A stretch of 64,000 nucleotides of DNA from Prevotella intermedia ATCC 25611 = DSM 20706 (lineage in GTDB: Bacteria; Bacteroidota; Bacteroidia; Bacteroidales; Bacteroidaceae): assembly GCF_001953955.1 (NCBI RefSeq), contig NZ_CP019300.1, forward strand, positions 1,550,001 through 1,614,000. Reading direction: 5' to 3'. Within the stretch, counting starts at the first letter, position 1. Each line of letters starts with the position of its first letter. The notes below the pieces were generated by a model. The model was not told the DNA's origin. It saw only the letters and a list, made by a program, of their open reading frames with translations, and made no database searches. The position numbers and the translations under genes were made by a program. Shown piece after piece: positions 43,436 to 52,130 of the stretch.

Positions 43436-45526
43436 ATGACAGAAAATACAAATAAGGAGGGACAGCAACGCCTGAATCCCTTCTTTCAACCATACAATAC
43501 ACCACACGAAACTGTTCCATTCGACAAAATAACGCTTGCCGATTACGAAGAGGCTATGTTGGAAGGAATACGCCGTGAGGACGAGCAAATAGAGAAAACA
43601 ATAAACGACCCTGAAGAACCTACTTTCGAAAACACGCTCATTCGTGAAGACGAAGTGGAAGGACGCAAGCATTATTACGACCTTCTTTCACGTGTAGAAA
43701 GTGCGTTTTTCAATATGCTTAGTGCAGAAACAAACGACGAAATGGACGCATTGGCACAGAAAATGAGTCCAATTCTCACCAAGCACGCTAACGATATCAG
43801 CCTTAATCCTAAACTTTTCGAACGCATAAAGGCTGTTCACGAGAAGCATCGAGAGCTTACTCCCGAAGAAAGCAAGCTGTTGGAAGAAAGCTACGATGGT
43901 TTTGTTCGGAGTGGTGCACTGCTCAATGAGGCTGATAAAGACAAGTTACGCAAACTTACCGAAGAAGCAAGTATGCTCGCATTGAACTTCTCTCAAAACG
44001 TATTGAAAGAGAACAAAGCATACGAACTCCACATTACCGACGAACAAAAGCTCGACGGACTGCCCGATTCCATTCGTGAAGCAGCTGCCGCAACCGCCAA
44101 AGAGAAAGGTCTTGAAGGCTGTATTTTCACATTAGATGCGCCGAGTTACGGTCCTTTCCTTATGTATAGCACGCAGCGCGACCTACGAAAAGAGCTTTAT
44201 ATGGCGCACAATACGCTATGTATTAAAGCTAACTCGGAAAACAATATCGAAGTTTGCAAACGCTTGGTGAACCTCCGCCGAGAGATGGCACAGCTGTTAG
44301 GATACGATACTTACGCCGATTTTGTAATGAAATATCGTATGGCAAGCAATGTGAAGAATGTCTATAAATTGCTTGACGACCTTATCAATGCTTACAAGCC
44401 AACAGCTATTAAAGAATACGACGAACTCTGTGAGATTGCCAAAAAGCAAGAAAGAGACGACTTTAAGATGATGCCATGGGACACAGCTTACTATGCGCAC
44501 CAACTTAAATTAGCAAAATACGACCTCGACCCAGAGATTTTGCGTCCTTATTTTGAATTAAACAACGTTATTAAAGGCGTGTTCGGATTGGCAACTCGCC
44601 TTTATGGCATTACTTTCAAAGAGAATAAAGACATTCCTGTCTATCATTCTGACGTGAAACCGTATGAGGTTTACGACAAAGACGGCTCTTATCTTGCAGT
44701 GCTTTACGTTGATTTCTTCCCACGAAAAGGCAAGCGTGCAGGTGCGTGGATGACGGAATTTCAAGGCCAACGCATCACGAAAGAAGGCGAAAACATACGT
44801 CCACACGCATCATTGGTAATGAATTTCTCTAAGCCTACCGACGATAAGCCAGCACTATTACGCTTGGGCGAGGTTACAACCTTCCTGCACGAGTTTGGCC
44901 ATTCGCTACACGGTATCTTCGCAAACAGCCGTTTTGAAAGTCAATCGGGTACAAATGTATGGTGGGATTTCGTAGAACTTCCATCGCAATTTATGGAGAA
45001 CTTTGCCGTAGAAAAGGACTTCCTGCGCACCTTTGCTTTCCATTACGAAACAGGAGAACCGATGCCCGACGAACTCATCGAAAAGATTATAGCCAGCCAA
45101 AACTTCAATGCGGCAATGGCTTGCCTTCGCCAAGTGAGCTTCGGACTATTGGATATGGCTTATTACACACAGAAAGACGAGTTTAAGGAAGATATTATTC
45201 CGTTTGAAAAGAAGGCATGGGAAAAAGCCATTATTGGCGAACAAATCGACGGTACTTGTATGACGACACAGTTCTCGCACATCATGTCAGGAGGCTATGC
45301 AGCAGGATATTACAGCTACAAGTGGGCTGAAGTGCTCGATGCCGACGCTTTCAGCTTGTTCAAAAAGAACGGAATATTCGACCAAACCACTGCTCAAAGT
45401 TTCCGTGACAATGTCCTTTCCAAGGGAAGTACCGAACACCCGATGGTGCTTTACAAGCGTTTCCGCGGACAAGAACCTACCATCGATGCGCTCTTGGAAC
45501 GCAATGGCATAGCAAAAACAAACTAA
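43436..45526 (+). CDS. dcp: M3 family peptidyl-dipeptidase
   Basis: 696 aa. Zinc metallopeptidase of the Dcp/oligopeptidase A family. The zinc site is HEFGHSLHG with the third ligand Glu in the SQFMENFA region; the C-terminal [28 protein letters not shown] motif is typical. No signal peptide, so cytoplasmic or periplasmic by other route. Start ATG 43436 under its own promoter. Dcp versus OpdA cannot be settled by eye. Confidence 0.9.
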   Translation: [696 protein letters not shown]

Positions 45527-45558
45527 AGAGAAAGCAATATATATCCGCAAAAAACTAT

Positions 45559-46005
45559 ATGAAGACCGAAAAGCAAACACTTCTCGACTATCGCTACCTA
45601 CGTATGGCGCGTGTTTGGGCAGAAAACTCCTACTGCAAACGTCGCCAAGTGGGCGCATTGGTGGTAAAAGACAAGATGATTATCAGCGATGGATATAACG
45701 GAACGCCCAGCGGTTTCGAGAATATTTGCGAAGACGAAAACGGTATTACCAAACCATACGTATTGCACGCCGAAGCCAATGCCATAACCAAGTTGGCTCG
45801 AAGTGGCAACAACAGCGACGGTTCAACACTCTACGTAACGGCTTCGCCCTGCATTGAGTGCGCCAAACTCATCATTCAGTCGGGCATTAAACGCGTGGTA
45901 TATGGAGAAAAATACAGACTTACCGAAGGCATCGACTTGCTTGAGCGTGCCAAAATAGAGGTTGAATATTTAAATCTTGAAGACAATGAGTCAGAACAAG
46001 AATAA
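45559..46005 (+). CDS. deoxycytidylate deaminase family protein
   Basis: 148 aa. Zinc-dependent deaminase: HAEANAI holds the His ligand and catalytic Glu, PCIECAKL the two Cys ligands. The N-terminal segment RMARVWAENSYCKRRQVGALVVKDKMIISDGYNGTPSGFENICED is the dCMP deaminase/ComEB pattern. Converts dCMP to dUMP for dTTP synthesis. 32 bp after dcp; its end overlaps the S41 protease by 20 bp. Confidence 0.9.
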   Translation: MKTEKQTLLDYRYLRMARVWAENSYCKRRQVGALVVKDKMIISDGYNGTPSGFENICEDENGITKPYVLHAEANAITKLARSGNNSDGSTLYVTASPCIECAKLIIQSGIKRVVYGEKYRLTEGIDLLERAKIEVEYLNLEDNESEQE

Positions 46006-47653
46006 TCGTTTCATGCCCTTGTGGCTGGCACTGTGCGTTGTTATCGGCGTGCTTGTCGGAACATTCTACGCCAATCACTTCTCGGGAAACCGCCTGAACA
46101 TCATCAATAGCGGTAGCAGCAGGTTGAGCAACTTGCTGCACATCATCGACGACCAGTATGTTGATTCTGTCAATATCGACGAGTTAGTGGAGAAGGCATT
46201 GCCTCAAATCCTTGCCGAACTCGACCCCCACTCCGTTTATATCAGTGCTAAAGATGTGCAAATGGCTACCGAAGACCTGAAAGGGTCGTTCTCTGGCGTT
46301 GGCATCGAGTTCACTATTCAACAAGACACCATACACGTTCAGAATGTCATAAAGAACGGACCAGCCGAAAAGGCAGGCATTCTTGCAGGCGATAAGATAG
46401 TAAACATCGACAACAAACCTTTTGTTGGCGACAGTGTTACCAACGAAGAGGCACAGCACAGACTAAAGGGACCAAAGGGTTCCAAGGTGAAAGTGGGCGT
46501 GAAACGCTTTGGCGAGAAAGACATAAAATACTTCGTACTTACCCGAAACGATATTGCCATGAAGAGCGTTACAGCAACTTATATGCTCAACGACTCTATC
46601 GGCTATATCCGCATAAAGAACTTCGGCGAGCGCACATACGCCGAAATGCTGACCTCGCTGCAACAGCTGAACCTACAAGGAGCCGACAAATTGGTTATCG
46701 ACCTGCGCGATAACTCAGGCGGATACCTTGAAAGTGCAGTGCAAATGGCAGAAGAATTCTTGCGTAAGAACCAACTTATTGTCTACACACAAGGTCGCAA
46801 GAGCCCACGACGCGAATACCGCAGCCGTGGCAAAGGCAGTTATCAGAATATTCCTTTGGTAGTACTCATCAACGAAGGGTCGGCGTCGGCTTCCGAAATC
46901 TTTGCAGGTGCCATTCAAGATAACGACCGTGGCACCATCGTAGGTCGCCGTTCGTTTGGCAAAGGCTTGGTGCAACAGCAAATACAATTCCCCAATGGCA
47001 GTATGATTCGCTTAACCGTAGCACGCTACTACTCACCTTCAGGACGCTGCATACAGAAGCCTTTCAAGCCAGGAGGCATTGCTGCATACGAGCAGGATAT
47101 GCTGACACGCTACCAGCACGGAGAGTTCTTCTCACAAGACAGCATAAAGCATACAGGCCCTGCCTACCATACCAACAACGGACGCCTTGTCTATGGTGGC
47201 GGCGGCATTACGCCCGACATCTTTGTGCCTGAAGATACGAGCGACGTAACGTCTTATTACAAAGAGGCAGCTATGTGCGGACTCATTCTGCAATATGCGT
47301 TCAAATACACCGACGAGAATCGTCAGACGCTGAAGAAATATACAGAAATGAAGCCGTTGTCAGAGTACTTGACAGGCAGAAACCTTGTAAACGACTTCGC
47401 AAACTATGCGGAAAAGAACGGATTGCGACGGAGAAACAACCTTATCAACAAGTCGCACGCATTGTTAGAGAACTACATTTACAGTCGCATTATCTACAAT
47501 ATACTCGACGAACAAGCGTGGAATCAGTATCTGAACCGTAACGACGATATGATAAAGGCGGCAGAGAAAGTGCTCAACAGTGGAGAGGCTTTCCCGAAAG
47601 CACCTGCCAAGAAGGGACATTCGACAAAGAAACAACAAAACAGAACTACATAA
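45986..47653 (+). CDS. S41 family carboxy-terminal processing protease
   Basis: 555 aa from ATG 45986 (a TTG at 45977 is a less likely start). N-terminal signal anchor (LWLALCVVIGVLVGTFYANHF), an N-terminal helical cap, a PDZ domain (about 85-165, GVGIEFTIQQDTIHVQNVIKNGPAEKAGILAGDKIVNID), and the Tsp/Ctp catalytic core: LRDNSGGYLESAVQMA, the nucleophile Ser in NEGSASASEIFAGA, and the general-base Lys in GRRSFGKGLVQQQ. A C-terminal extension of about 150 residues follows. Periplasmic. Its start lies inside the deaminase gene end. Confidence 0.92.
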   Translation: MSQNKNNRFMPLWLALCVVIGVLVGTFYANHFSGNRLNIINSGSSRLSNLLHIIDDQYVDSVNIDELVEKALPQILAELDPHSVYISAKDVQMATEDLKGSFSGVGIEFTIQQDTIHVQNVIKNGPAEKAGILAGDKIVNIDNKPFVGDSVTNEEAQHRLKGPKGSKVKVGVKRFGEKDIKYFVLTRNDIAMKSVTATYMLNDSIGYIRIKNFGERTYAEMLTSLQQLNLQGADKLVIDLRDNSGGYLESAVQMAEEFLRKNQLIVYTQGRKSPRREYRSRGKGSYQNIPLVVLINEGSASASEIFAGAIQDNDRGTIVGRRSFGKGLVQQQIQFPNGSMIRLTVARYYSPSGRCIQKPFKPGGIAAYEQDMLTRYQHGEFFSQDSIKHTGPAYHTNNGRLVYGGGGITPDIFVPEDTSDVTSYYKEAAMCGLILQYAFKYTDENRQTLKKYTEMKPLSEYLTGRNLVNDFANYAEKNGLRRRNNLINKSHALLENYIYSRIIYNILDEQAWNQYLNRNDDMIKAAEKVLNSGEAFPKAPAKKGHSTKKQQNRTT

Positions 47654-47655
47654 AC

Positions 47656-47703
47656 AAAATGGGGTTTATCGAGTCTGACTGACTTGATAAACCCCATTTT
47701 TCG
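47656..47703 (+). terminator. terminator after S41 protease
   Basis: 15-bp stem AAAATGGGGTTTATC (47656-47670) / GATAAACCCCATTTT (47686-47700), extended by AGTC/GACT in the loop, then TCG. The strongest hairpin terminator in the window. Confidence 0.85.
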
Positions 47704-47731
47704 TTTCAAACTTTTCGTACTTAACCTTATT

Positions 47732-48265
47732 ATGATGAACAAAACAGAACTCAGAAAAGAGATACGCAACCGTAAACGCCAATATACGCAAGAGCAGCTA
47801 CAAGCACTTTCTGCGCCCATCATCGACCGTTTGCGCCACCACCCCAAACTCGTTGCAGCGAAAACAGTAATGCTCTACCATTCGTTGCCCGACGAAGTGT
47901 TCACCCATACCTTTGTAGACGAAATGGTGGAAGCAGGCAAAGACGTGCTGTTGCCAGTGGTTATCAGCGAAACGGAAATGGAAATACGACGCTACACAGG
48001 TGCCAAAGATATGGCTATGAGTTCGTTTCATATCTTAGAACCTATTGGCGAACTCTTTACCGACTACGACAGCATCGAGTTTATAGCCGTCCCTGGTATG
48101 AGTTTCGATGCCGACCGAAACCGTCTTGGTCGTGGAAAAGGCTATTACGACCGCTTCTTGAAACAGACTGGACAAGCTTACAAATTAGGCATTTGCTTCG
48201 ATTTCCAAAAGCTCGATAGCATTCCTACCGACGAATACGACGAGAAAGTAGACGAGGTGCTTTAA
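47732..48265 (+). CDS. 5-formyltetrahydrofolate cyclo-ligase
   Basis: 177 aa from ATG 47732 (47735 is equally possible). The ATG at 47684 lies inside the preceding terminator and is rejected. ATP-dependent conversion of 5-formyl-THF to 5,10-methenyl-THF. Family marks: NKTELRKEIRNRK, VMLYHSLPDEVFTHTFVDEMVEAGKDVLLPVV, FIAVPGMSFDADRNRLGRGKGYYDRFL, KLGICFDFQ, P-T-D-EYDEKVDEVL. Repeat copy F begins 32 bp downstream. Confidence 0.9.
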   Translation: MMNKTELRKEIRNRKRQYTQEQLQALSAPIIDRLRHHPKLVAAKTVMLYHSLPDEVFTHTFVDEMVEAGKDVLLPVVISETEMEIRRYTGAKDMAMSSFHILEPIGELFTDYDSIEFIAVPGMSFDADRNRLGRGKGYYDRFLKQTGQAYKLGICFDFQKLDSIPTDEYDEKVDEVL

Positions 48266-48296
48266 GGATAAAGTAGACGGAATTTTACCTTTATTT

Positions 48297-48482
48297 TGTA
48301 AAGATAATTCCGTTGAAAAACGGTAATTGCGTTTTGGCATTGCGAAAGCGTAGGTTTTGCGATGCAAAAGAGCCGCTTTTACCGTGCAAAACCTACGCTT
48401 TTGGAATGCAAAACAATAGGTTTTGCAAAGCGTTGGTAATGAAACAGTTACACAATAGACACACTTGCGAAAAATGTTTACA
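48297..48482 (-). repeat. 186-bp interspersed repeat, copy F
   Basis: Reverse copy in the convergent gap 48266-48586. Stem GCGTAGG / CCTACGC, loop GCGGCTC. About 36 bp beyond its right end, the flank has ATATTGCTGTATTTTAAGTT, which also appears beside copies G and I. Confidence 0.9.
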
Positions 48483-48586
48483 CATTTCTCACGTTCTTTG
48501 CACTTACAAAATAAGAAATATTGCTGTATTTTAAGTTTCAGTGCAGAGCCATTGTGGCAATTCTAAATTCTACAAATCGCCCTGTT

Positions 48587-48877
48587 TCAGTAGATGCGGA
48601 CTTCTGAAATAACAAACGAACCAACGTGCTCGTTCAGTCGTTTTACCAATTGCGTGCGCATCATCGACAGGTCTTGACGCAAGGCTGGATTGCTTATTTT
48701 CACAAATAAGGTTTGGTTGCGAATGCTCTTTTCCTGCGTATATCGTGCCACCGTAGCACCTACAACCTCGTCCCAAGCAGCTAAAATACGCTTCTGAAGC
48801 AAAGGCGACTCGAGTCCACCATCGCGCAACGCCTTGCCAAGCACCTCCGATAAAGATTTTACCTTGCGTCTAAACAT
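48587..48877 (-). CDS. DUF721 protein
   Basis: 96 aa from ATG 48877 (a GTG at 48886 also in frame). DUF721/DciA-like fold: FRRKVKSLSEVLGKALRDGGLESPLLQKRILAAWDEVVGATVARYTQEKSIRNQTLFVKISNPALRQDLSMMRTQLVKRLNEHVG. DciA relatives load the replicative helicase; in Bacteroidetes this short form lies next to recF, as here (8-bp overlap). Inferred role in replication or repair, unproven. Confidence 0.75.
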   Translation of the reverse strand: MFRRKVKSLSEVLGKALRDGGLESPLLQKRILAAWDEVVGATVARYTQEKSIRNQTLFVKISNPALRQDLSMMRTQLVKRLNEHVGSFVISEVRIY

Positions 48878-49985
48878 TAGCTGCACTCCTTTCCGTTACT
48901 TCGCCATTTTCAACCGAAAAAAGCTTGTAGTCAAAGCTATTGTTACCCAATATCTTGTCTAAATGGTCGCGGTTGGTGTCAGTAATGAATATCTGTCCGA
49001 AGCTATCGCCCGAAACCAACTTCACTATTTGCTCAACACGGTCGGCGTCTAACTTATCGAATATATCATCAAGCAACAGCAAGGGCGTCTTGTTGCCTGC
49101 TGCACGTTTCAGGAAATTGAACTGTGCGAGCTTCAACGCCAACACAAAGGTCTTGTTCTGTCCCTGACTTCCTTCACGCTTTATGGGAAAACCACCTAAC
49201 GACATAACAAGGTCGTCCTTATGAATACCATGCAACGAATAGCCCATAATGCGGTCTTTCGCCCTGTCGCGCTGTATAACCTCCAACAAATCACCACGTT
49301 CGCCGTGCGAAACATACTGCAAAGAAACCTGTTCGCGGTTTTGCGAAATGGCTTGATAGATAGATTGGAACACGGGCACAAGTTGTTCGATAAAGGCTAC
49401 ACGCTTCTTGTAAATCTCTGTTCCGTACTCTGCCATCTGCATTTCCAAGAGTTCCAACAGCGTACTGTCGGGTTCTTCCTCTTGTTTCAGCAAGCTATTA
49501 CGTTGCTGCAAAGCCTTGTTGTAGCGCGTAAGCGATTCTATGTAAGGGCGGTCGTACTGAGAAATAACAACGTCCATAAGGCGACGACGTTCCTCGCTCC
49601 CACCTTCGATAATCGAAATGTCGGACGGCGATACGAAGATTAAGGGTATCAGACCGATGTGTTCCGACAGTTTCTTGTATTCTTTCTTGTTCCGCTTGAA
49701 ATGCTTTTTCGAGCCTCGCTTCATACTGCAATACACTTGCTCTCGGTCTTCCGCATTTGTTGTATAGTCGCCTTCCAATACAAAGAAGTCGCTACTATGG
49801 CACATAACCTCCGAATCTTTCGAATTAAAGGCACTTTTACAGAACGAAAGATAATACACGGCATCGAGCAAGTTGGTCTTACCTACTCCGTTATGTCCAA
49901 TAAAACAGTTCAACTTAGCCGACAAATTGAGTGTTGCCGCTTCTATGTTCTTGTAATTTATAATTGAAAGCTTGTCTAATCGCAT
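48870..49985 (-). CDS. recF: DNA replication/repair protein RecF
   Basis: 371 aa from ATG 49985 (MRLDKLSIINYKNIEAATLNL). The frame is open to 50021, but that start lies directly against a -7 box (TATCTTTG, 50030-50023) and is rejected. SMC-like ATPase: Walker A GHNGVGKTNLLDAVYYLSF, Q-loop, signature GSQGQNKTFVLALKLAQF and Walker B PLLLLDDIFDKLDADR. Loads RecA at gaps. Coupled to the DUF721 gene. Confidence 0.95.
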   Translation of the reverse strand: MRLDKLSIINYKNIEAATLNLSAKLNCFIGHNGVGKTNLLDAVYYLSFCKSAFNSKDSEVMCHSSDFFVLEGDYTTNAEDREQVYCSMKRGSKKHFKRNKKEYKKLSEHIGLIPLIFVSPSDISIIEGGSEERRRLMDVVISQYDRPYIESLTRYNKALQQRNSLLKQEEEPDSTLLELLEMQMAEYGTEIYKKRVAFIEQLVPVFQSIYQAISQNREQVSLQYVSHGERGDLLEVIQRDRAKDRIMGYSLHGIHKDDLVMSLGGFPIKREGSQGQNKTFVLALKLAQFNFLKRAAGNKTPLLLLDDIFDKLDADRVEQIVKLVSGDSFGQIFITDTNRDHLDKILGNNSFDYKLFSVENGEVTERSAANV

Positions 49986-50081
49986 GTAGTTTCTGCAAGT
50001 TTTGTCTAACAACTTGGGCATACAAAGATACGGAAATTAATGCTTATAATGAAAAATGTGCCCACTTTTGTTTTAAAGAAC

Positions 50082-50114
50082 AAAAAAAGAGTTGCCTTTC
50101 GACAACTCTTTTTT
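50082..50114 (-). terminator. terminator of glutaredoxin-like gene
   Basis: 12-bp stem AAAAAAGAGTTG (50083-50094) / CAACTCTTTTTT (50103-50114), 8-nt loop, directly after the stop codon on the minus strand. Confidence 0.85.
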
Positions 50115-50115
50115 C

Positions 50116-50412
50116 TTAACAACCACTACCGTCTATATTGCACGACGGTGCGTCGCTCCTGTTCGGTTGCAAGCCCGCATCCTCTGCATTCAGCGTTACG
50201 GTGCCGTCTTCCAACACAAAACAAGGTATGCCTGCATAGCCTTTCGCACGCGCTTCTGCAAAAACAGGGTTGTTGTCGCGCAAGCGTAAAAACTCTTTCA
50301 GAAAGCGAACGTGCTCGCCAATATCTATTACTTCGTATCGGCTGTCGCCTTTTACCTGCTCATCTACTGCCACACAGTCTGGGCAAGTTTTCATTCCATA
50401 TATCTTTATCAT
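50116..50412 (-). CDS. glutaredoxin-like protein
   Basis: 98 aa from ATG 50412. Thioredoxin fold with the redox motif MKTCPDC (CPDC at residues 8-11), the cis-proline AGIPCFVLEDG, and an extra C-terminal cysteine pair in SCNIDGSGC. The C-terminal tail is not part of classical glutaredoxin and could bind metal or take part in disulfide exchange. It follows the YecH-like gene by 11 bp, so the pair is one operon ended by a strong terminator. Confidence 0.8.
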   Translation of the reverse strand: MIKIYGMKTCPDCVAVDEQVKGDSRYEVIDIGEHVRFLKEFLRLRDNNPVFAEARAKGYAGIPCFVLEDGTVTLNAEDAGLQPNRSDAPSCNIDGSGC

Positions 50413-50423
50413 AGCTATCGTGT

Positions 50424-50657
50424 TTAATGATTGCAAATCTTGCTTGCATCTACTGTAAATTCATCGCTGTTGGAAGGCATGAACTTCCCTTTTTCCTCAA
50501 GGAAATCAACAAGTTCTTCAGCCGTCATTCCTTCCACAGAACAAGTGTGGAAACGTTCCTCTGTGCCGAATTTATCAACAATTGCTTTTACTAAACTTTC
50601 CTTTGTGCTATAACTGTTGCCCTCCATCATGTGGAGAACATCGTGTCCATGTGCCAT
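50424..50657 (-). CDS. YecH-like (DUF2492) protein
   Basis: 77 aa. Starts MAHGHDVLHMMEGNSYSTKESLVKAIVDKFG and includes FHTCSVEGMTAEELVDFLEEKGKF and a C-terminal ICNH. This is the DUF2492/YecH pattern: His-Gly-His start, one central and one C-terminal cysteine, suggestive of metal binding. First gene of a two-gene unit with the glutaredoxin-like protein. Confidence 0.8.
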   Translation of the reverse strand: MAHGHDVLHMMEGNSYSTKESLVKAIVDKFGTEERFHTCSVEGMTAEELVDFLEEKGKFMPSNSDEFTVDASKICNH

Positions 50658-50771
50658 TTTCGTATCCTTTCTTTTAATTTGTTGCGTCGCATAAAGCGAC
50701 TTCGTTTTTCTTAATTACTTTATAAAACACAGAACGAGGAATATCATTGCTGAAATTCCTCGTCCGCTTTG

Positions 50772-50846
50772 GGTGGACGGTGGGACTCGAACCCACGACA
50801 TTCAGAACCACAATCTGACGCTCTAACCAACTGAACTACGCCCACC
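50772..50846 (-). tRNA. tRNA-His (GUG)
   Basis: Minus strand: acceptor GTGGGCG / CGTCCAC, an encoded extra G at -1 opposite C73 (the histidine tRNA hallmark), anticodon loop TTGTGGT gives GUG, T loop GGTTCGAGTCC. CCA not encoded. Confidence 0.93.
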
Positions 50847-50876
50847 ATGTTTTTGTTTGCTTTTCAAAAGCGAGTG

Positions 50877-50908
50877 CAAAGGTAGGAATTTTATTTATTT
50901 TACCCAAA
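50877..50908 (-). promoter_or_regulatory. promoter of tRNA-His
   Basis: Minus strand TTTG (50908-50905), 20-bp spacer, TACCTTTG (50884-50877), then CACTC and a GCTTT-TGA-AAAGC hairpin. Same start pattern as ffs and tRNA-Val. Confidence 0.65.
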
Positions 50909-50937
50909 TAAAATCCGTACTTTTTTATTTCGTTTTA

Positions 50938-51315
50938 TTACTTTGCAGGAGTTGCAGGAGTCTTAGCGGCTTCGCCTTGTGCTGCTGGAGCAGCTTGCTT
51001 TTGCTGACTTGCACCGAAGTTAGGCAAGTTGTTTGGATTGGTAGCACTACCTTCTGTTGCAGCCTTTTCAATTACACTTTGCTCTGTTACAGCCTGTGGT
51101 ACAACGTAAGCAGTTGCAATGCTGACAACAACCATAAAGATTGCACAGCCCCAAGTTACTTTTTCAATAAAGTCGGTTGTCTTGCGAACGCCCATAATAG
51201 CGTTTGAAGATGAGAAGTTTGATGAAAGGCCGCCACCTTTAGACTCTTGAATTAGAACTACTCCAATCATAAGAATGGCTGCAATAACGATAAGTACTAC
51301 TAAAAGCGTATACAT
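50938..51315 (-). CDS. secG: preprotein translocase subunit SecG
   Basis: 125 aa. Two membrane helices (about 2-22 and 54-74) flank the conserved loop IQESKGGGLSSNFSSSNAIMGVRKTTDFIEKVTW. The C-terminal 45 residues are an Ala/Gln/Pro-rich tail (APAAQGEAAKTPATPAK), longer than in E. coli. Accessory subunit of the SecYEG channel. Last gene of the sigma-54 activator / lptE / TPR / secG unit, 8 bp after the TPR gene. Confidence 0.9.
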   Translation of the reverse strand: MYTLLVVLIVIAAILMIGVVLIQESKGGGLSSNFSSSNAIMGVRKTTDFIEKVTWGCAIFMVVVSIATAYVVPQAVTEQSVIEKAATEGSATNPNNLPNFGASQQKQAAPAAQGEAAKTPATPAK

Positions 51316-51323
51316 TTCTTGTG

Positions 51324-52094
51324 CTATTTTTTATTATTGTTTATTATCAATTTCTCCAAAAATCGGATTTGGTCTGCAAAGTAACGATTTTTTTTCGGAT
51401 ATACCAAATTTAATCGCTGAATTATTTCCAATGCCTTAGAATATCTGCCTTGTTTTATGTAAATTCGTGCTAAAGTTTCGGTGAAATATCCATTTTCCTC
51501 TATTTCTACTTCTTCTGCACTGCTTTCTTCTGTGGCTTCGGGTTCGTATTCTGTATCTTCCTGCAAAACGATTTTACCGCCTTCATTATAGATAAAGTCG
51601 TCTATCAGACTTTGTCCGCGCAGTTCGGGTACTGTCTTTTCTTTCTTTTCCTGCTTTTCCGACTGCATTAGGAAGGCTACATAGTCTACTGTTGCATCGG
51701 CAGGGGTAGGCTTTCGCCCACTGTCAGCAGCCTCCTCAACATCTTTCGGAATTTGTTCGAGAAAACTGTCAATAAGCGAAACGGTTCTGTTGGCTTCTGT
51801 TTTCGGAGCCGTTTCTTCTTTCGAGGCAGTCGGTGCAGCTTCTTGGGCAACCGATGTGCGCAGCTGATAATGAGCAGACTCTACAAGGTCGAAGAGTATT
51901 CTACGGTCGGTGATGTAGATGGCAGCGCGCCGCAACTCCTCGTCGAACGTAGAATCGTGCAGCAGAAACAGGTTCTTCAGGAGCAAAACCCGTGCTGGCT
52001 GATAGAACGGATAGAGCGCAATAAGACTTCGGAGGTCGTATAACGTCTCCTTGTTCAGGTCTTCGGGGTGATTAAAATAATGTGCTATATCCAT
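51324..52094 (-). CDS. hypothetical protein with TPR-like C-terminus
   Basis: 256 aa. The N-terminal region (ALYPFYQPARVLLLKNLFLLHDSTFDEELRRAAIYITDRRILFDLV) is helical and Bacteroidetes-specific. A long acidic, low-complexity middle section (about 90-200) follows, then a single TPR-like hairpin TLARIYIKQGRYSKALEIIQRLNLVYPKKNRYFADQIRFLEKL. It lies between lptE and secG in an operon whose order is conserved in the phylum (from memory), suggesting a link with envelope biogenesis. Function unknown. Confidence 0.7.
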   Translation of the reverse strand: MDIAHYFNHPEDLNKETLYDLRSLIALYPFYQPARVLLLKNLFLLHDSTFDEELRRAAIYITDRRILFDLVESAHYQLRTSVAQEAAPTASKEETAPKTEANRTVSLIDSFLEQIPKDVEEAADSGRKPTPADATVDYVAFLMQSEKQEKKEKTVPELRGQSLIDDFIYNEGGKIVLQEDTEYEPEATEESSAEEVEIEENGYFTETLARIYIKQGRYSKALEIIQRLNLVYPKKNRYFADQIRFLEKLIINNNKK

Positions 52095-52130
52095 ATTATT
52101 GTTTTCTTTACAATGCTGTAACGATTGTTT

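Noticed and set aside
49986..50021. Upstream start of recF at 50021
   Set aside because: It lies directly against the TATCTTTG promoter box; MRLDKLSIINYKN at 49985 is the conserved start.
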